This document shows, piece by piece, positions 44,601 through 57,130 of a stretch of 64,000 nt of DNA. The stretch spans positions 930,001 to 994,000 of the forward strand of contig JAGVVL010000002.1 in the NCBI GenBank assembly GCA_018287875.1, read 5' to 3'. A program made the translations under genes and the position numbers. Under the pieces are notes generated by a model. The model was given only the letters and a program-made list of their open reading frames with translations, ran no database searches and had not been told where the DNA came from. Each line of letters starts with the position of its first letter. Positions within the stretch are counted from its first letter, which is position 1. The stretch is from Nigrospora sphaerica. Its lineage: Eukaryota; Ascomycota; Sordariomycetes; Amphisphaeriales; Apiosporaceae.

Positions 44601-45317
44601 ATGGCGCCGCCGCCCAAGGGCGTCAACCCGGCGCCGAACCATGTGGCGACGATGAACGCAATCGAGCTGCTGATGGCGTCGCGGCCGCGGCGGCTCCTTG
44701 AGGCCTCATCCCTCTCGGCGGCTAAGGCGAAGGCGGCGCCGTCGCCGCTCCTGGCGCGCGCGCGCGCCGAGCTGCAGGCCGGGGCGCACGAGCTGGCGGG
44801 CGGCGACGACGACAACGCGGGCGTGGGGCTGCGCGGGCCAGCGACGGCGGTGGAGCTGGCGCAGCGCCGCGACGCTCGCCGCCTCGAGGCGCGCCTGCTG
44901 GGCAAGCGCCGCGCCGTCGAGCGGGCCACTCGCCGTCGCCGCGGCCTCGAGCCCGGCAGCAGTGATGACGAAGACGACGAGCCCGGCCGCAGCGCCGTCG
45001 GCCGCGGCAAGAAGCGGCCGCGGGTAAGTCGCGAGGAGGAAGAGGAGGACAAGGAGAAGGAGGAGAAGGAGGAGGGGGAGAGCAACAGGAACGCCGCCGC
45101 CGCCGTCGCATCGGCGGAGCCGGCCGTGCAAGACCGGGACGCGCCAAAGCCGGACATGGCCGAGGTCTTGCCACGTGAGCCGACCGCCGTGAAGGCAAAT
45201 CTCTCGGAATCGACCGCCGACGCAGATCCCGGGGAGGCGTCGCAACCCAAGAAGAAGCGCAAGAACAAGAAAAAGAAGAAGGCGGCGGTCCTGCAAACTG
45301 GGGCCGACGAGAGCTAA
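44601..45317 (+). CDS. Charged, lysine-rich nuclear-type protein, unknown
   Basis: A single exon of 238 residues from the ATG at 44601 (upstream frame open but leader-like). The N-terminal third has a conserved-looking helix (NHVATMNAIELLMASRPRRLLE), followed by an Arg/Ala-rich helical stretch. A DDEDDE patch (about 130-135), a run of Glu and Lys (about 150-165) and the C-terminal KKKRKNKKKKK (about 219-229) form an acidic-basic pattern typical of nucleolar or chromatin-associated proteins, and the basic run would serve as a nuclear localisation signal. I do not recognise the family. It is divergent from ade6. Confidence 0.7.
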   Translation: MAPPPKGVNPAPNHVATMNAIELLMASRPRRLLEASSLSAAKAKAAPSPLLARARAELQAGAHELAGGDDDNAGVGLRGPATAVELAQRRDARRLEARLLGKRRAVERATRRRRGLEPGSSDDEDDEPGRSAVGRGKKRPRVSREEEEEDKEKEEKEEGESNRNAAAAVASAEPAVQDRDAPKPDMAEVLPREPTAVKANLSESTADADPGEASQPKKKRKNKKKKKAAVLQTGADES

Positions 45318-46239
45318 AAGGCGCTTCTCCGCTCAAGATACCCAATAACTGTCTATTCCGCCATAGAGGCGACTGCGTCGCACGGCGGTTCGGCCCTCGG
45401 GCTTACCGTGAGGGGACATTTCTACGGACTGGTATCGGGGGGCCTTTGGGACGGGAAGACTTGAAAATGGTATCATTTTCCGGGGCCGCAGACCCACTTC
45501 TCTCTCTCCCCCCCCCACCGACGACTAGGTGCCGTCCACTTTTGAAACTCTTCCGTCGGCCGCCAACAGCAAGAGGCCGCCCTTCCGCCTGTGTCGGAAT
45601 CAGCTTACAAAGATGGAACCATGTTGCAAGTCGGTGAAAGAAACATCGACCCCCAGGTTCAATGCTTCCCCCTCTATCCGAAACCGCCACGTGGTGACGC
45701 GCAGACCGTGCAGGCCGGGCCACCGGTAACCTCCCCCAAGCCTAAACACCCTTGCCCGGCACCCCTGATAAGTATGCGCTTGGACCGTCGCATCGAGATC
45801 CAGATTACGGATGCAGGAACCAAGAAATAAAATAAAAAGAAAAGAAAATATTTTCCAAAAATCCCCTCGGACAGACTGCAGACCCCCCTCAAATTTTGTG
45901 GTATATGGGACGCGTTGCAGAGCCCCCGCACTGGTGGGCTGGCACGTAAAGACAGTAAGCCAAGTAAACAATAGACCGCCGTAACCATAAACATGGGAAT
46001 GTCATGCAAGTTTGACCGTGATGTATCGTCGGGAATCCAGAAACGATGGGCTGCCTCCCCATAGAAGTTCGCCTCTACCCTAAAAAAGCAAATAAGAAGA
46101 AGAAGAAGAAGAAAAGCCTCCGAAGTGGTATAGTATGCAATATGACCAGGGAAAGAAGTCAAAAGAAAGGAAAACAAGGGACCATGTAGGGGGCGCCCGA
46201 ACGCAGGGGAAGCTCGGGCTGAGCGGGGCGGGGGGTGGG
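45318..46239. other. Convergent 3' region
   Basis: This holds the 3' ends of the charged-protein gene and the HSF-type gene. An A-rich run (45829-45858) and a GAA microsatellite (46095-46112) are visible. Nothing else is recognised. Confidence 0.5.
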
Positions 46240-48252
46240 CTACTGCAACCGCTTGCGTTTCCTGTCCTCGTCGCCCCTCGGATCGTCCTCGTCGTCGCGC
46301 TCGGCCGTGTCGGTGGGGTTGAGGATGTGGGCCATGCTGCCGCGGCGCGTCGGGGGGCCCGAGTGGTCGCGGATGGAGAGATTCTTGTTCTCGCGGCTGG
46401 CCGAGCCCCAGGACCAGTTGTTGAAGCTGTCCATGGTGCTGATGCCGTTGGAGAAGGGCGGCGCGGGCGGGCTGTTGGGCCGCGAGTGCGACTGCGCCGC
46501 CGCGTTCTGGAGCGAGTAGGCGTGCAGCGAGTCGCGCAGCCGCTCCTCGGGCGGCGCGCGGCTCGGCGACGACGGCCACTGCGACGACGGCGGCCCCGAC
46601 GCGCCAAACGGCGACGGCGCCGCCTGCCACCCGTGCGCCCGTATGTCGGCCGACGTGTGCCGCCGCGCCAGGCTGCCCGGCGGCGCCTCGATCACGTTGG
46701 ACAGCGGGTGGGGCGGGGCGGGCGCCGCGGGCGCCGGCGCCTGCTGGCGGAGCGGCGAGGGCGACGACTGCGCCGTCGTGCCGCCGCTGATGGACCCGTA
46801 CGGTCGCCGCGACGAGCCGATGGAGAGGTTGGACGGCACGGGCGGCCGGTAGAAGTTGGCGCCGCGGGCCTGCGGCACGTTGAGCCGGCTGTCCTGGGCC
46901 AGCTGCCGGGGCGATACCGGGGGGTTCTCCAGGTTGGCAAGATAGCCGCGGCTGGGAAGCGACGAGGGCTCAGGACCGTGCGATTCGGGCTCCATCTGCC
47001 GGAGGTTGCTGCTGTGCAGCTGCTGCATCTCGCCCTGCAGGGCCACGACTGGGCTTCGGTTAGCGCCGAGCCGACGAGGGGGGGTAAAAGACGGCACTTA
47101 CTGTCCCGGTGGATCTGCTCGCTGGGGTTCGGCACGAGGGCGAGGATAGTGCGCGACAGCTCCTGGTTGAACTGCAGCAGGCGGTTGACCGTGTCCATCA
47201 TGGCCTGCTGCTTGATGTGCATGTAGGCGGCCGCCTCTTCGCTGCGCTGGAGGCGCGTGTTGACGTCGAACAGCGTGTGCTCCATGTGCGCCATGCGCGG
47301 ATCCACGCCATCGGGGATGGGCGGCATGGGCTCGGCCGGCGTCCCGGGCTGCGACGGCGTCGGCTTCTGGTTGTTGTACTCGCGGTGCACAAGCGCGTGC
47401 CGGGACGCCCTGCGCTTGATCTCGCGCAGGCCCACCAAATCGCCCCTTTTGAAGTTGCCGTTGCCGTGCTTGAACTCCCACAGCGCCGTCTCGGGGCTGC
47501 CCGTGTGGAATACGTCGCTCACTGCAGCGCCTGTCAGCCGGACCGCAGCCCAATCGTGACACGGGGGGGGAGCCGTACCTTTATGAAAGCCGTACATGTT
47601 CAGCTGGCGGACAAACGACGAGATGTTGGTGTGCTTGAAGTATTGCCTGTACAGAGTCAGCCGGGACTTTCATGCCTCGGGGCCCAGCGGGGCCGTCGTA
47701 CGCCAGAACTTTGGAAAAGTCGTGGGACGGCGACATAACAAAGCTTTCGGCCGAGTTGGACCAGCTAATTAGATGTTGAATGTTGGGGTCCTCCAACATA
47801 CTATCTCGCACGTCAGCGGTCGAATCGATGCGGCGGCGACATATCTCTGGGCCGACCTACTTGTAGAGCTTGTGGATAAAGGCCGTCTGCACAATCTTGG
47901 GCTGGTGCACGGCGGCGGCGGCCACGGTGGGCGCGGGCATCGAGTTGCTCGCACTGTTGTTCGTGTTGGAGCTTTGTTCATTGCTGCCACTGCCGCCGCC
48001 GAAGCCGTTGGTCTGCTGGCGGTCGGCCGAGTCCTTGCCGCCCTCGTCTCCGGGGCTCTTGGTCGAGCCGCGAGGGGCCGACTCCTTGGTCGGGGTCGTA
48101 ATGTCCATGGGGTCGCCGGCGTCGGGCGGCGCCGTCGTCTTGATGATGGGCGGCGGCGGCTGGTTGATGATGGGGATGGTGCGCGCGCCCATGATGTCTT
48201 CCCGGTCGCTTCCCAGTTGATTCCGCGGCGCGCTGTCAATCGTGGTAGCCAT
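46240..48252 (-). CDS. HSF-type transcription factor (Sfl1/Mga1-like)
   Basis: Proposed exons 48252-47861, 47800-47702, 47646-47579, 47521-47102 and 47048-46240 give 595 residues. All four introns are 53-60 nt and each junction restores the HSF DNA-binding domain (about 118-228): [94 protein letters not shown]. A helical segment (about 260-325) probably serves for oligomer formation. The rest is rich in Ser and Pro, with a basic KRKRLQ C terminus. The wording of the domain fits the Sfl1/Mga1 group, which controls filamentation, conidiation or stress genes, rather than the essential Hsf1 or Skn7 (there is no receiver domain). Exact orthology needs a tree. Confidence 0.92.
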
Positions 48253-51200
48253 TGGCTCTGCGACGGCTCGGGTCGGATCAGCAAGTCAGGTCGAGGCGGG
48301 AGAGTAGGTGAAAGCGGGCACGGAGGAGGCTGGAAGGGGGGAGGCTCGTTCACGGGTGACGGAGGACGGGAGGCGGCGCTGGGCCAGGGTGGGTTTCTAT
48401 AGGCATAGCATAGCAGGACAAAGCCATGTTCTGCAGTCCCAATCGGGGAGTCGTACCGTTCGGGGAGGGGGGAAACCTCCGTCAAAGATGGATGCTGATC
48501 TCTTTCTCTCACTCTTGCTCCTTGCCAATTCCCGAAACACCCTGACCACGGGGTCCACCGGGCCTAACTCAAGCTCCTGGCATACGATGGAGCGGCCGTT
48601 GGTGGTGATGGGATGCCGAGAGAGGCGGCAGGCCGAGCCCAGGCCAGAGGTACGATGGACAGTCGGGGGGGCCGGAGCTGCTCGGCGGGCGGGCGTCGTC
48701 TGGGGCAGGACGGGACAGAGCAGCACAGGGCGGGTGGTAAGGCTCTGAAGGGGGGAGGGTGAGGCCGGGAGGGAAGGTCTGGGCGGACGTCTACGAACAT
48801 GAAGTTGTGGATGGGCACCGGGAAGACGACGTGGGCGACCTCGGGAGCGCAGAGCCTAGACCAGGTCTCGCGCCACCACCGGGATGTACAGCGAGAGACA
48901 GCGGCAACGGGAGCGGCACAGGACAAGAGCAGGGAGCAGGGTCTGTCCGCCTGTCTGCCTGTCAAGAAAGAGGAGGGCCGGACGGGGCAGGCAAGTGTGT
49001 GTATGCTCTCCTCACTCGTCCCATCGCCTCTGACTCTCCCAGCCCGGATGGAATGACTGGAGCAACTGACTGGAGCGCACACAGCCAGGGCGAGCCCAAC
49101 GCCCAGCTGGAGGCCAGCTCAGTGGTTCGGGGGGGGGAGGGGAACAGGCCGGCCACAACCAGGTCCAGGGTGTCTTGAATGAATGGGCAAGGGGGGGGAC
49201 AGGGGGCACCGGCGCCCCAGGGAAGGGGGGGAGACGGCGTCTGATTGGGGCCGGCGAGGGCTTGGGAGGGTCGGGTGAGGGGCAAGTGGAAGACGGAAGA
49301 CTAGGAAGGTGGAGTGGTAGAAGGCGGTAGGGAAGGGGAGGGAAGGGGTGGAAGGGGTTGATCTCCCTCCAGCCAAGACCACTGCTTTTTTTTTGCTGCT
49401 GCTTGCCCGGAGAGAGCTATGCCTCGAGTCTGGCCAGAGAAAAATAAATCTACAGGCAGACGGAGACAGGCGAGCGCTGTCACCAGAACCGGACGGATGT
49501 ACACGGTAGTACCCAGGAATGGGATGGAGGTCCTTGATGTCGCCGTTTTGTCTTTCCAATACCCCCCCCCCCTTCCTCCCACCCAAGTGAAAGAGCTATC
49601 TATCCACATGGTAGTAGCCCGTCAAGTATCTACACCGGACGGATTGCCTACTGGACGGCTGGCGTGAATGCGGATACCACTGGATGCCCACACCCGCACT
49701 CGGACGGATGGACACATGGAAGACCACACGCGTGCGCGACGCGGACTACAAACGTGTACTCCGTACAGGCACCATAACGAAGCAGGAAGGCGGGTAGGTT
49801 GTTCGTTTACCAGGAGTGCAGTAAAAAAAAAGGAGGTACAAGCCTACCTCGCAACATGGCCACATGCGCACGCACACACGCGCGCGCGCGCTCGCGCTCA
49901 CACCGCATAGGTACAGTATGCTGATGTCGTACACACGCATCCCCCTTAAACGCATGTATCTACCTATGATAGGTAGGTAGGTGATTTAGGTACTTACTCT
50001 CACAATCGTGCGGGATGCATCTCGTGCCCACTCCACGGCCGAAAACACCGTAAATCCTCTTTCCATCACAACCCCAGATCCGAATAGCCAGTCCCTGCGC
50101 GACGGGTGCATACCTCCTTGCCCGCATGTGTATGTGCACGCGCGGGTGTGCCTTGATCGCATTTTGCAACCGGCTTGAATCAGCGGACGGAGCAGCGCCG
50201 AGCTAGGGGACGATGTGCAAAGCCCGAGCTCCCTAAACCCTGAAAGTCTAATCGCGACCCAGCACAGGTTCCGCTCCGACTAGCGTCTTGCCTCTGTTTT
50301 CCCGCCTTCCAGCGTCCAGGGATGGGAACACGAACGCCCGGCCGACGTGTACCCGGAAGAACCCAGCTGCGGTGGGCGAGGATGCAACTGCTAGCAGACG
50401 CGTACTCCAGCGGCCACGCACCCGCGGCGCTATTAGCAAATAGCGAGGCCGGCAGTCACGGTCCGCGCAGGGAAGCCCGCATGGGCCGCAGCTGAGCAGA
50501 GAGAGGGTGGGAGAAAGAGAGGTCGGGTCGACCTGTCAGGGGCACCGGCACCAGCACCGGCACCAATACCAACCTAGGACGGGGGGAGCAAACCCTTGGC
50601 AACCTACATTAGGTACTTAGGTAACTATCATTGTACATACATGATATGTAGATGCATGGCAAAAGGAGCACCCACTTCAGACAGCCGAGGCGGATCCTGA
50701 CGAGTCCGCTTTTATTTTTTTTGTCCTTTTTTTTCTTCCTTACGGCTTCGACCGCCCAGACCCTTCACCTTCGACGGGGTATTCCTTGCCGTAACGGATC
50801 CGTTTCCGACGCTTTTTGGACGCTTCTCGAAGGGCGGCCGCTGCAAGGGTACGGACACGCAGAAAACAGAAACGCGAGTGACAAGGCTGATGTGAGTGGG
50901 CACGTGTCGAGACCGTCACAGTTCCGTCGGTTCGTCCAGGAGCCATTATCCCTGGGGCCGATGCAAGCGAAAAAAAAAAGCCATGCGGCCAGCTGGTGGC
51001 CCGGTCGCTGGGACGGTTTGCGAGACGGCCGGAAATCTCGACAGGCGCCGCGACAAGAAAGCAACGAGGGGGGCACGGCCGAAGCAGGTCGACGTGAGAG
51101 AGGGAGAGAAAGAGGGAGGGAAGAAAGAAAAGCGCCCCCGGCCCCGGGCGGCCGAGTCAGACAACGCACCCAGACATCCACCCGCTCGCCTTGATAGGGT

Positions 51201-53989
51201 CAGACAAGCCTGGACATCCCCTGCCGATGACGCCGAGCATGACAGCGTACGTTCCCTTCTCACAACTGTCAGGCGAGTCTGAGGTGGCGTCGGCTAAGGT
51301 GCTGTCTACTTATTTCCCTTCCCCGCGCGATGAGGAAGGGGGAGAGGGAGCAAAAAGCTGGAGTAGCACATGGTGCGGCACGCCTTGGCCTGAGCGCCGC
51401 GCCCTAGGGGTAGGCTGGCTGAATGGAGGGATTATGTATTATGTAAGTATGTATCGAAGTACGGTGGTACATACTTAACTTCCAGAACCTCTTAGTAGGT
51501 CCCTGGGTGACGACCCCAGGGTTCCAAGCTTCTGAGGGCGAGGGGAAGGAAGGCCCATCGAGCCCGCCCGTGGCGTGGCATTCCGCCCTCCCGGGCCTAA
51601 GGTACCTAAGATTTTCTAGAAGTAGAAGCCAAGGGCACGTTGGACAAAGTCAATGAATGCCGCCATTGACAGGGCCTTTTCCCCCCATTGGGCCTGGAGT
51701 TACAAGGTAAGCCCGTTTGATCGCCCACATTGCAGCGGTTGCCGTCGCGATGACGTATCTGGCCAGATCAATACACCTCCAGCCCTCTTCATGTGCGCGC
51801 CTTGGGCCTGTAGGTCCCGATCGATGGCCTATCAACGACACCGGGACTGACCATCGGGGACTCTCTTGCCTTTCGCAACCGACCATACGCCTAATACGAA
51901 ACCCACCATTCGCTGGCTGAATATGTCCGTAATGATCTCGACGAGTAGAGACAGACAGACACACCCGCATACATGGATCCTTCCTAGCCAACGACGACCC
52001 GAAGCTATGGTGTCACCAATACTACTGCTACCTGTCCCACAGGCCCTGATCAAGTTCGCCCTGCCAGGGCCCGGCGCCATTGATGGAAAAGAAACCAACC
52101 TTCCGCATGGCCTCCTGCAGCTCCTACCAGGTCCCGCTCGCAGCCGTGTTTCCTCCTTTCGACCTTCTCCACCCAGCTTTTTTCCTGGGTGCTCGGCCGG
52201 TCTAATCAGCAACCTCGGACCTTTTCGGCCAGTCACAAGTGCGGATACGCCCAGACACCATGAGCATAGGTACTTAAGCATGTGCATGCGGCTGCCGTGC
52301 GATCGGCGCACGTATTTCAAAAACCCAGGTCCCGTGGTTGAGCCTTTTGCTCACGACGGTCAGGGGCGTCCTGTGACACCATAACGTCCAGATCGGGGCT
52401 TCTCTTTCCAGGGCCGGTTTTGTGCCGCGGCTTCTATAATTACAACGTAGTTGTTCGACCGGGAGGATACGCACAAAGCCCTGTCCGTATGCCCAGCATG
52501 ACGACGTTTGCCCGGCCATATGTCCCCGACTTATAGGGTACCGCAGCGTACAGGGCCCCATCCAGATCCCGAAAGGAGGGCCTCCCGACGGCGTGCCGAA
52601 GCTTTCGGGCGGGGGGAGAGCAAAGCAGACCTGCAGGCAACTTTGTTACGCAGCCCCGGTATCACGTTCCCAGCCCAACGCCCGCTCATGCCTTCGTCAT
52701 CTCCCCTGAAACCCGCCCCCCCAGGCACCCGGCTCGACTATATAGCCTCGAAGGCTTGGTAGAGCTAGGAGGGGAAAGGGACCGAGGAGAGCGTCGGCGA
52801 CGACCTGGGACTCTGTTCGTCGGTCGCAGCAACTGCATCGCGATGACCGACGACATTGATCGGCGCGGTACAGGTACGGGAACGTCGACCTGGAATGTGA
52901 ACGCGTAGGCCCGCAGCCCGGCTCTTCGCCCGGCAAATCACAACGATGATGCGGAGACCGTAACATGTCGTCGCCGTCTGATGAGCTCATGACCAAGGCA
53001 TGGCCCATCCGATCCGCGAAACAGAGTAGGTATTTCCTATCGCCAAACCGCGGCCAAAGGCAAGTGAGTCCCATGCCGTGCTCGGGAAATGACCGTTTCC
53101 CCGCAGCGCTGCTTCTCGGTGCATCGTCTTGTGCCGTCGCCAGTGCTCCCGGGGCCGTAGGGACAGGTCCGCCCCCAATATCCCGTCCGTCCTCTAGTCC
53201 GTTCCCCAGCCCCTTGCGGAGAGGTACCGCGGGACGCTCCCGATCCCGAACATCTGGGGCACCTCGGGGTATTCCGCTTCCTCTCCCTCTGCCTGTTTCG
53301 TTGCCGGCTTGACCATAGCTGAGCCTGTATGCACACTAGGCATCCTGGACAGAACAGGTGTTTCATAGCGGCGGCGGCCAGGCTCGCCGTTACTTAGGGA
53401 CGCCTCGTAAGCAACCGGTCGGGGTAAGAGGCAGGACCGCCGCCCCCGTGGATCGTGCTAAAGGGAGGCTCTATTTATGCAATCCGCTGGGAAAAGGGGG
53501 GCTCTCGTGACCACGCCTCAATCATCTCCTTCAACCCTCGCAGACGCCAGACTCAGAACCCCAAGGGCTTTGTCGTGGTAAAGAAAGAAAAGTGTAATGG
53601 GCGGAGCGGGTTGGAAGATGGATTCGCATCACCACTCATGTTCCATCTCTACTTTCTTACCGGCCCTCTACAAATGTCAGTTCTACGCCCATCATCACCG
53701 GGGGAAAAACCCCCAAGGATCACGGAAGAAAGAAGATGACGCTTATCCCGCCTGGACCCCGTCTCCTCATGTCATATCCTGCGGCTTTCAAGGCCGTGAC
53801 AATCAACCCACGTACAATTGAGGAGGCTCTCAAGCCCAGCCTCGATGGGCAACCCGTACAGACATAAAAAAACGCCAGCCGGTAAGTACGTACCCAGGAA
53901 TTCCCCGTAGCCCCCAAAGCAATTCGCTTGCAACCCGGGCAGGAAACCACCACTTACGCGCCTCCCGTTTCCTTCGCAACCCGCGCCCC
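48253..53989. other. 5.7-kb gene-poor region upstream of HSF-type gene
   Basis: No gene is supported. It contains many copies of short TAGGTAC-type words (see findings), an alternating CG/CA tract (49861-49896), C- and T-runs (49561-49574, 50708-50736) and CACCGG repeats near 50543-50568. The first part probably forms the leader and promoter of the HSF-type gene. Confidence 0.5.
49861..49896. repeat. Alternating purine-pyrimidine tract (CA then CG)
   Basis: A run of alternating CA and then CG dinucleotides (CACACACGCGCGCGCGC core) that could adopt a left-handed helix under torsion. Confidence 0.7.
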
Positions 53990-56585
53990 TTATTCGTCCT
54001 CTTCCAGGCCGCCCAGCCGCCTCTCGCCGACCTCGCGGATCTTGTCGCCCAGGACGGTGCGGCCGTAGCGCTCGGCCACCTTGCCGGCGGCTTCGAACAT
54101 GCGGCCGGAGCGGTCGCGCATCAGCCGGACCAGCTCGAGGGCGCGCATGCCACGGTCCTCGCCCTCGCGACACTCGACGGCCAGGAACTGCAGCAGCGTC
54201 TTGTCGATGTCGAGCTCGAGGCGCGCGAGGGCCGACGGTTGGGGCCCGTCGTGGGGCGGGCCGTCATCCAGCACGTCCTGCAGCTGCGCCGCCGCGATGC
54301 CCTTGAGCAGGTACTGCTGCTCCAGCTTGCGCGTCTCGGGCTCGTCCGCCTCGGCGTCCGACCCGCCGTCCATGGCGACGTCGTCGTCGTCATCGCCCTT
54401 CCTCTTGGGCGGCTCCGACGTGAGCGGCACCGAAAAGTCGAACTCGGAGAGCAGCGGCCGCGGGAAGTAGGGGTACTGGTCCCCGCCCTTGAGGATGATG
54501 CAGTGGAACCGCTGGTCGGCGACGGCGATGGGGAAGTACGTTTCGTTCTTGCGGCCCGACGCCAGGCGCGGCAGCAGCTTCGTGTCGAGCAGAGGCACCC
54601 AGCACGCGCGCGAGGGCCGCCGCCAGTGCAGGAGGGTGAGGAGAGTGCCCGTCGAGTCGTAGATGCAGGGATCCTGTGGCGGGTGCGTCAGTGGTCGTCG
54701 TTTTTCGGTCTCATGAATGGCACGGCATCGCCGGTGGGCTTACCCCCTGGTCCGAGAAGAAGACGCTTTTCAATGTCGCGCCCTGGGGCAACGCGACCGT
54801 GTCCTCGTTCTGGCAGATCTCGTCCCTCTTGACATTCTCAATTGTGTACAGGAGCCGGGTGTTGCCATCCGCGCCCACGGGCCCGTTCCCAATGGTCAGG
54901 ACATAGTCCTTCCAGCTCGCGCACGTCACCATGGGCGTGCTCTTGGGCCGGTACACACGGTACGGAATGCCGAAGAGCGTGTAAACGCGCACGTAGTTGG
55001 CCGTCGTCGTCACCGTTATGAACGAGTCGCTGAGCGACATGGACAGCACGGCCTCGCCCTTGGGCAGCTCGGTCCGCCAGTCGGTCCGGCTGGTCCACAT
55101 CTCATGCGGGCGGTAGAAGATGGCGGCCGGTGCTCCTTTGGACGGCGGACACGAGAAGAGTGTCCCGTTCTCCGTCAGGCACGCCTTGTCGTAGAGGAAG
55201 GTATCGGTGAAGTGAAAGTCGCGCTGGAACTCATGGTCATAGAATTCCACCGTCACCGTGTTATGGCCATCCTGGTCGACCGTCCAGACGAAGCCGATCA
55301 GGTTCAGGCACAAGTACTTCCGGTTGCCGCGCCACGGCGTGGAGCCGGGCTGGAAAGCTTCGTGGTACTGCGGCTGAAGATTCTGGCGCTTGCTGGGGCG
55401 GGTTTCGTCGACCAACCCGTCGTGCGCCCGCTTGCCATTGCCGTTCATGGCGTAGCCGGCGCCGTCGTCGTCGACGACAAAGTCATCCTCGTCCATGGGA
55501 CCGTCCATGAGCGAATCGTAGCTGCCGACCGAGTCCCGGCGCGGCCTGGATACCAAGCCCCTCGCATCGTCCGCCTCAGGTCTCCTGGCATGGTTGGATA
55601 TGTCGGAGAGGGGATCATGTATGAAGGGGGCAGGCTGCTTCCCCAGCCTCAGGAGCGAGGCGAACTGCTCGGGCACAAAGTCCGGGTGGATGTAGACTTC
55701 GCCATCCGAGTTGGTGAATGAGGCCAGGTTCTCGGTAGGATGCCACGAGATGCTCATAACATTGGCATAGTCCAGTCGCGCAATGACCGACTGGGTCTTG
55801 GTCTCCCACAGCATCAGCGTCTTGTCCTTGCCCGCCGAGGCCAGCATGGCGCCGTTGGGCGACCAGGCCAGGGCGGTGACCTTCCCTGTGTGGGCCTTGA
55901 AGATCCTCTGCTTCTCCCCATCGTGGCTGGACACGACCTGAATGTCGCGCGTGGGCGTTGGTACGGCGAAGGCCCTGCCGTCGGGGTGCCAGGCCACCAT
56001 GGAGCTCGCCTCGGACTCGGTGTCGAGGGCGCCAATGACGCCGTCGATCTTGCGGATCAGCTCGGGCTCGTCGGCGGTGAGCGAGTATACGTAGAGGACG
56101 CCGTCGGTGCAGGCCAGGGTGACGGTGGCGCCCTTGGTGTCGAAGGCGAGGTGCTTGGTCGGCCTGCCGTGCTCCTTGAGGTGGCGGACCTCGCTGTTGT
56201 CGTCGGTGCGCACGAGCTTGACGGTGAGCTCGTCGCTGGCCACGGCGCACCACCGACCGTCGGGCGAGAGGGCGACATCGCGAATGGGAAGGGAGCAGCG
56301 CAGGAGGAACTTGTCAAAGGCGGCGTCGAGGATCGAGTACAGGCTCACGGTGCCGTCTTCGGAGCCGACGACGAAGAAGTCGTCGGTGGCGGCCACGCTC
56401 ACGTTCTGTTCCTGGCAGTCGTCAATGTTCTTGGGCTCGCCGTCGAAGCCCGTCCGGTAGATGCGGATGGTATTGTTGGACCCGACTGTTACCAGCCGCG
56501 TGCCGTCGGGTGTGTAGGCGCAGTGCGTTGAGCCCTGAGTGTGGGCGGGCCGAGCGCGCGGCCGTAGTGGTGCCGTAGAAGCCAT
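53990..56585 (-). CDS. ctf4: Replisome adaptor Ctf4 (SepB/Mcl1/WDHD1)
   Basis: Proposed exons 56585-54744 and 54673-53990 give 841 residues. The 70-nt intron has donor GTAAGC, branch CTGAC and acceptor CACAG; joining gives SDQGDPCIYDSTGTLL. The N-terminal WD40 propeller (about 1-330) includes repeats ending in IRIYR, TVSLYS and LMLWE. A disordered acidic part follows (about 345-400, MDEDDFVVDDD). The second propeller (SepB domain, about 405-690) has WRGNRKYLCLNLIGFVWTV. The C-terminal helical part (about 735-841) is the region that binds helicase and polymerase clients. Ctf4 forms trimers linking the CMG helicase to polymerase alpha and supports sister-chromatid cohesion, in the nucleus. There is no HMG box, as in other fungi. 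Confidence 0.95.
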
Positions 56586-57130
56586 TCCGATCGTGGTGTG
56601 GGTGAGTGCCCGGGATCAACGGCTCGTTCGCGGGCGTGGGCGACAGCGGGAACAGGCGTAAAAATTCGGGCTTAACGGCGTGGTCGCGTTTCTGCGTAGC
56701 GGCCTCTCACGGCGAGCTTCGGCTACCAGCGTGACGGAAGCGCGATGGTAGACGCGTCGAGGGCGTGTCACCAATTAAGAAACGCGCCGCCCTGACGTTT
56801 TTTGGGGGAGGGACGCACCCGCTGCAGCAACAGGCGACAGGGATGACCCACCACTACACGGGGGTCGTACCGGAGGACGGACGGCTTTTGATCCACGCTC
56901 CCACCTGCATTCTTCCATGCATCCATGACCCCAGTCACGATACTCGAAATCGCAACGTAATCGGCGACGGCCACTGTGACCTCAGCGAGTCTACTGGAGC
57001 CGGGAAATTCTCGCCGCGTTCCTCGAGCTGTGAGCGGCCGACCACCTAGCAGGACTCGACGACAACGTCGTTTACCTCAGGAAACAATATCCGCCACGTT
57101 GTCCTGGAGTGCCACCAGTCGTCCGCCAAC
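56586..57130. other. Shared divergent promoter of ctf4 and WD40 gene
   Basis: A 545-bp intergenic stretch between two start codons. No specific element is called. Confidence 0.5.

Noticed and set aside
51485..51530. Possible 5S rRNA fragment (TGGGTGACGACC resembling the 3' part of fungal 5S)
   Set aside because: Only about a dozen bases match and the internal promoter regions expected for 5S are not seen around it.
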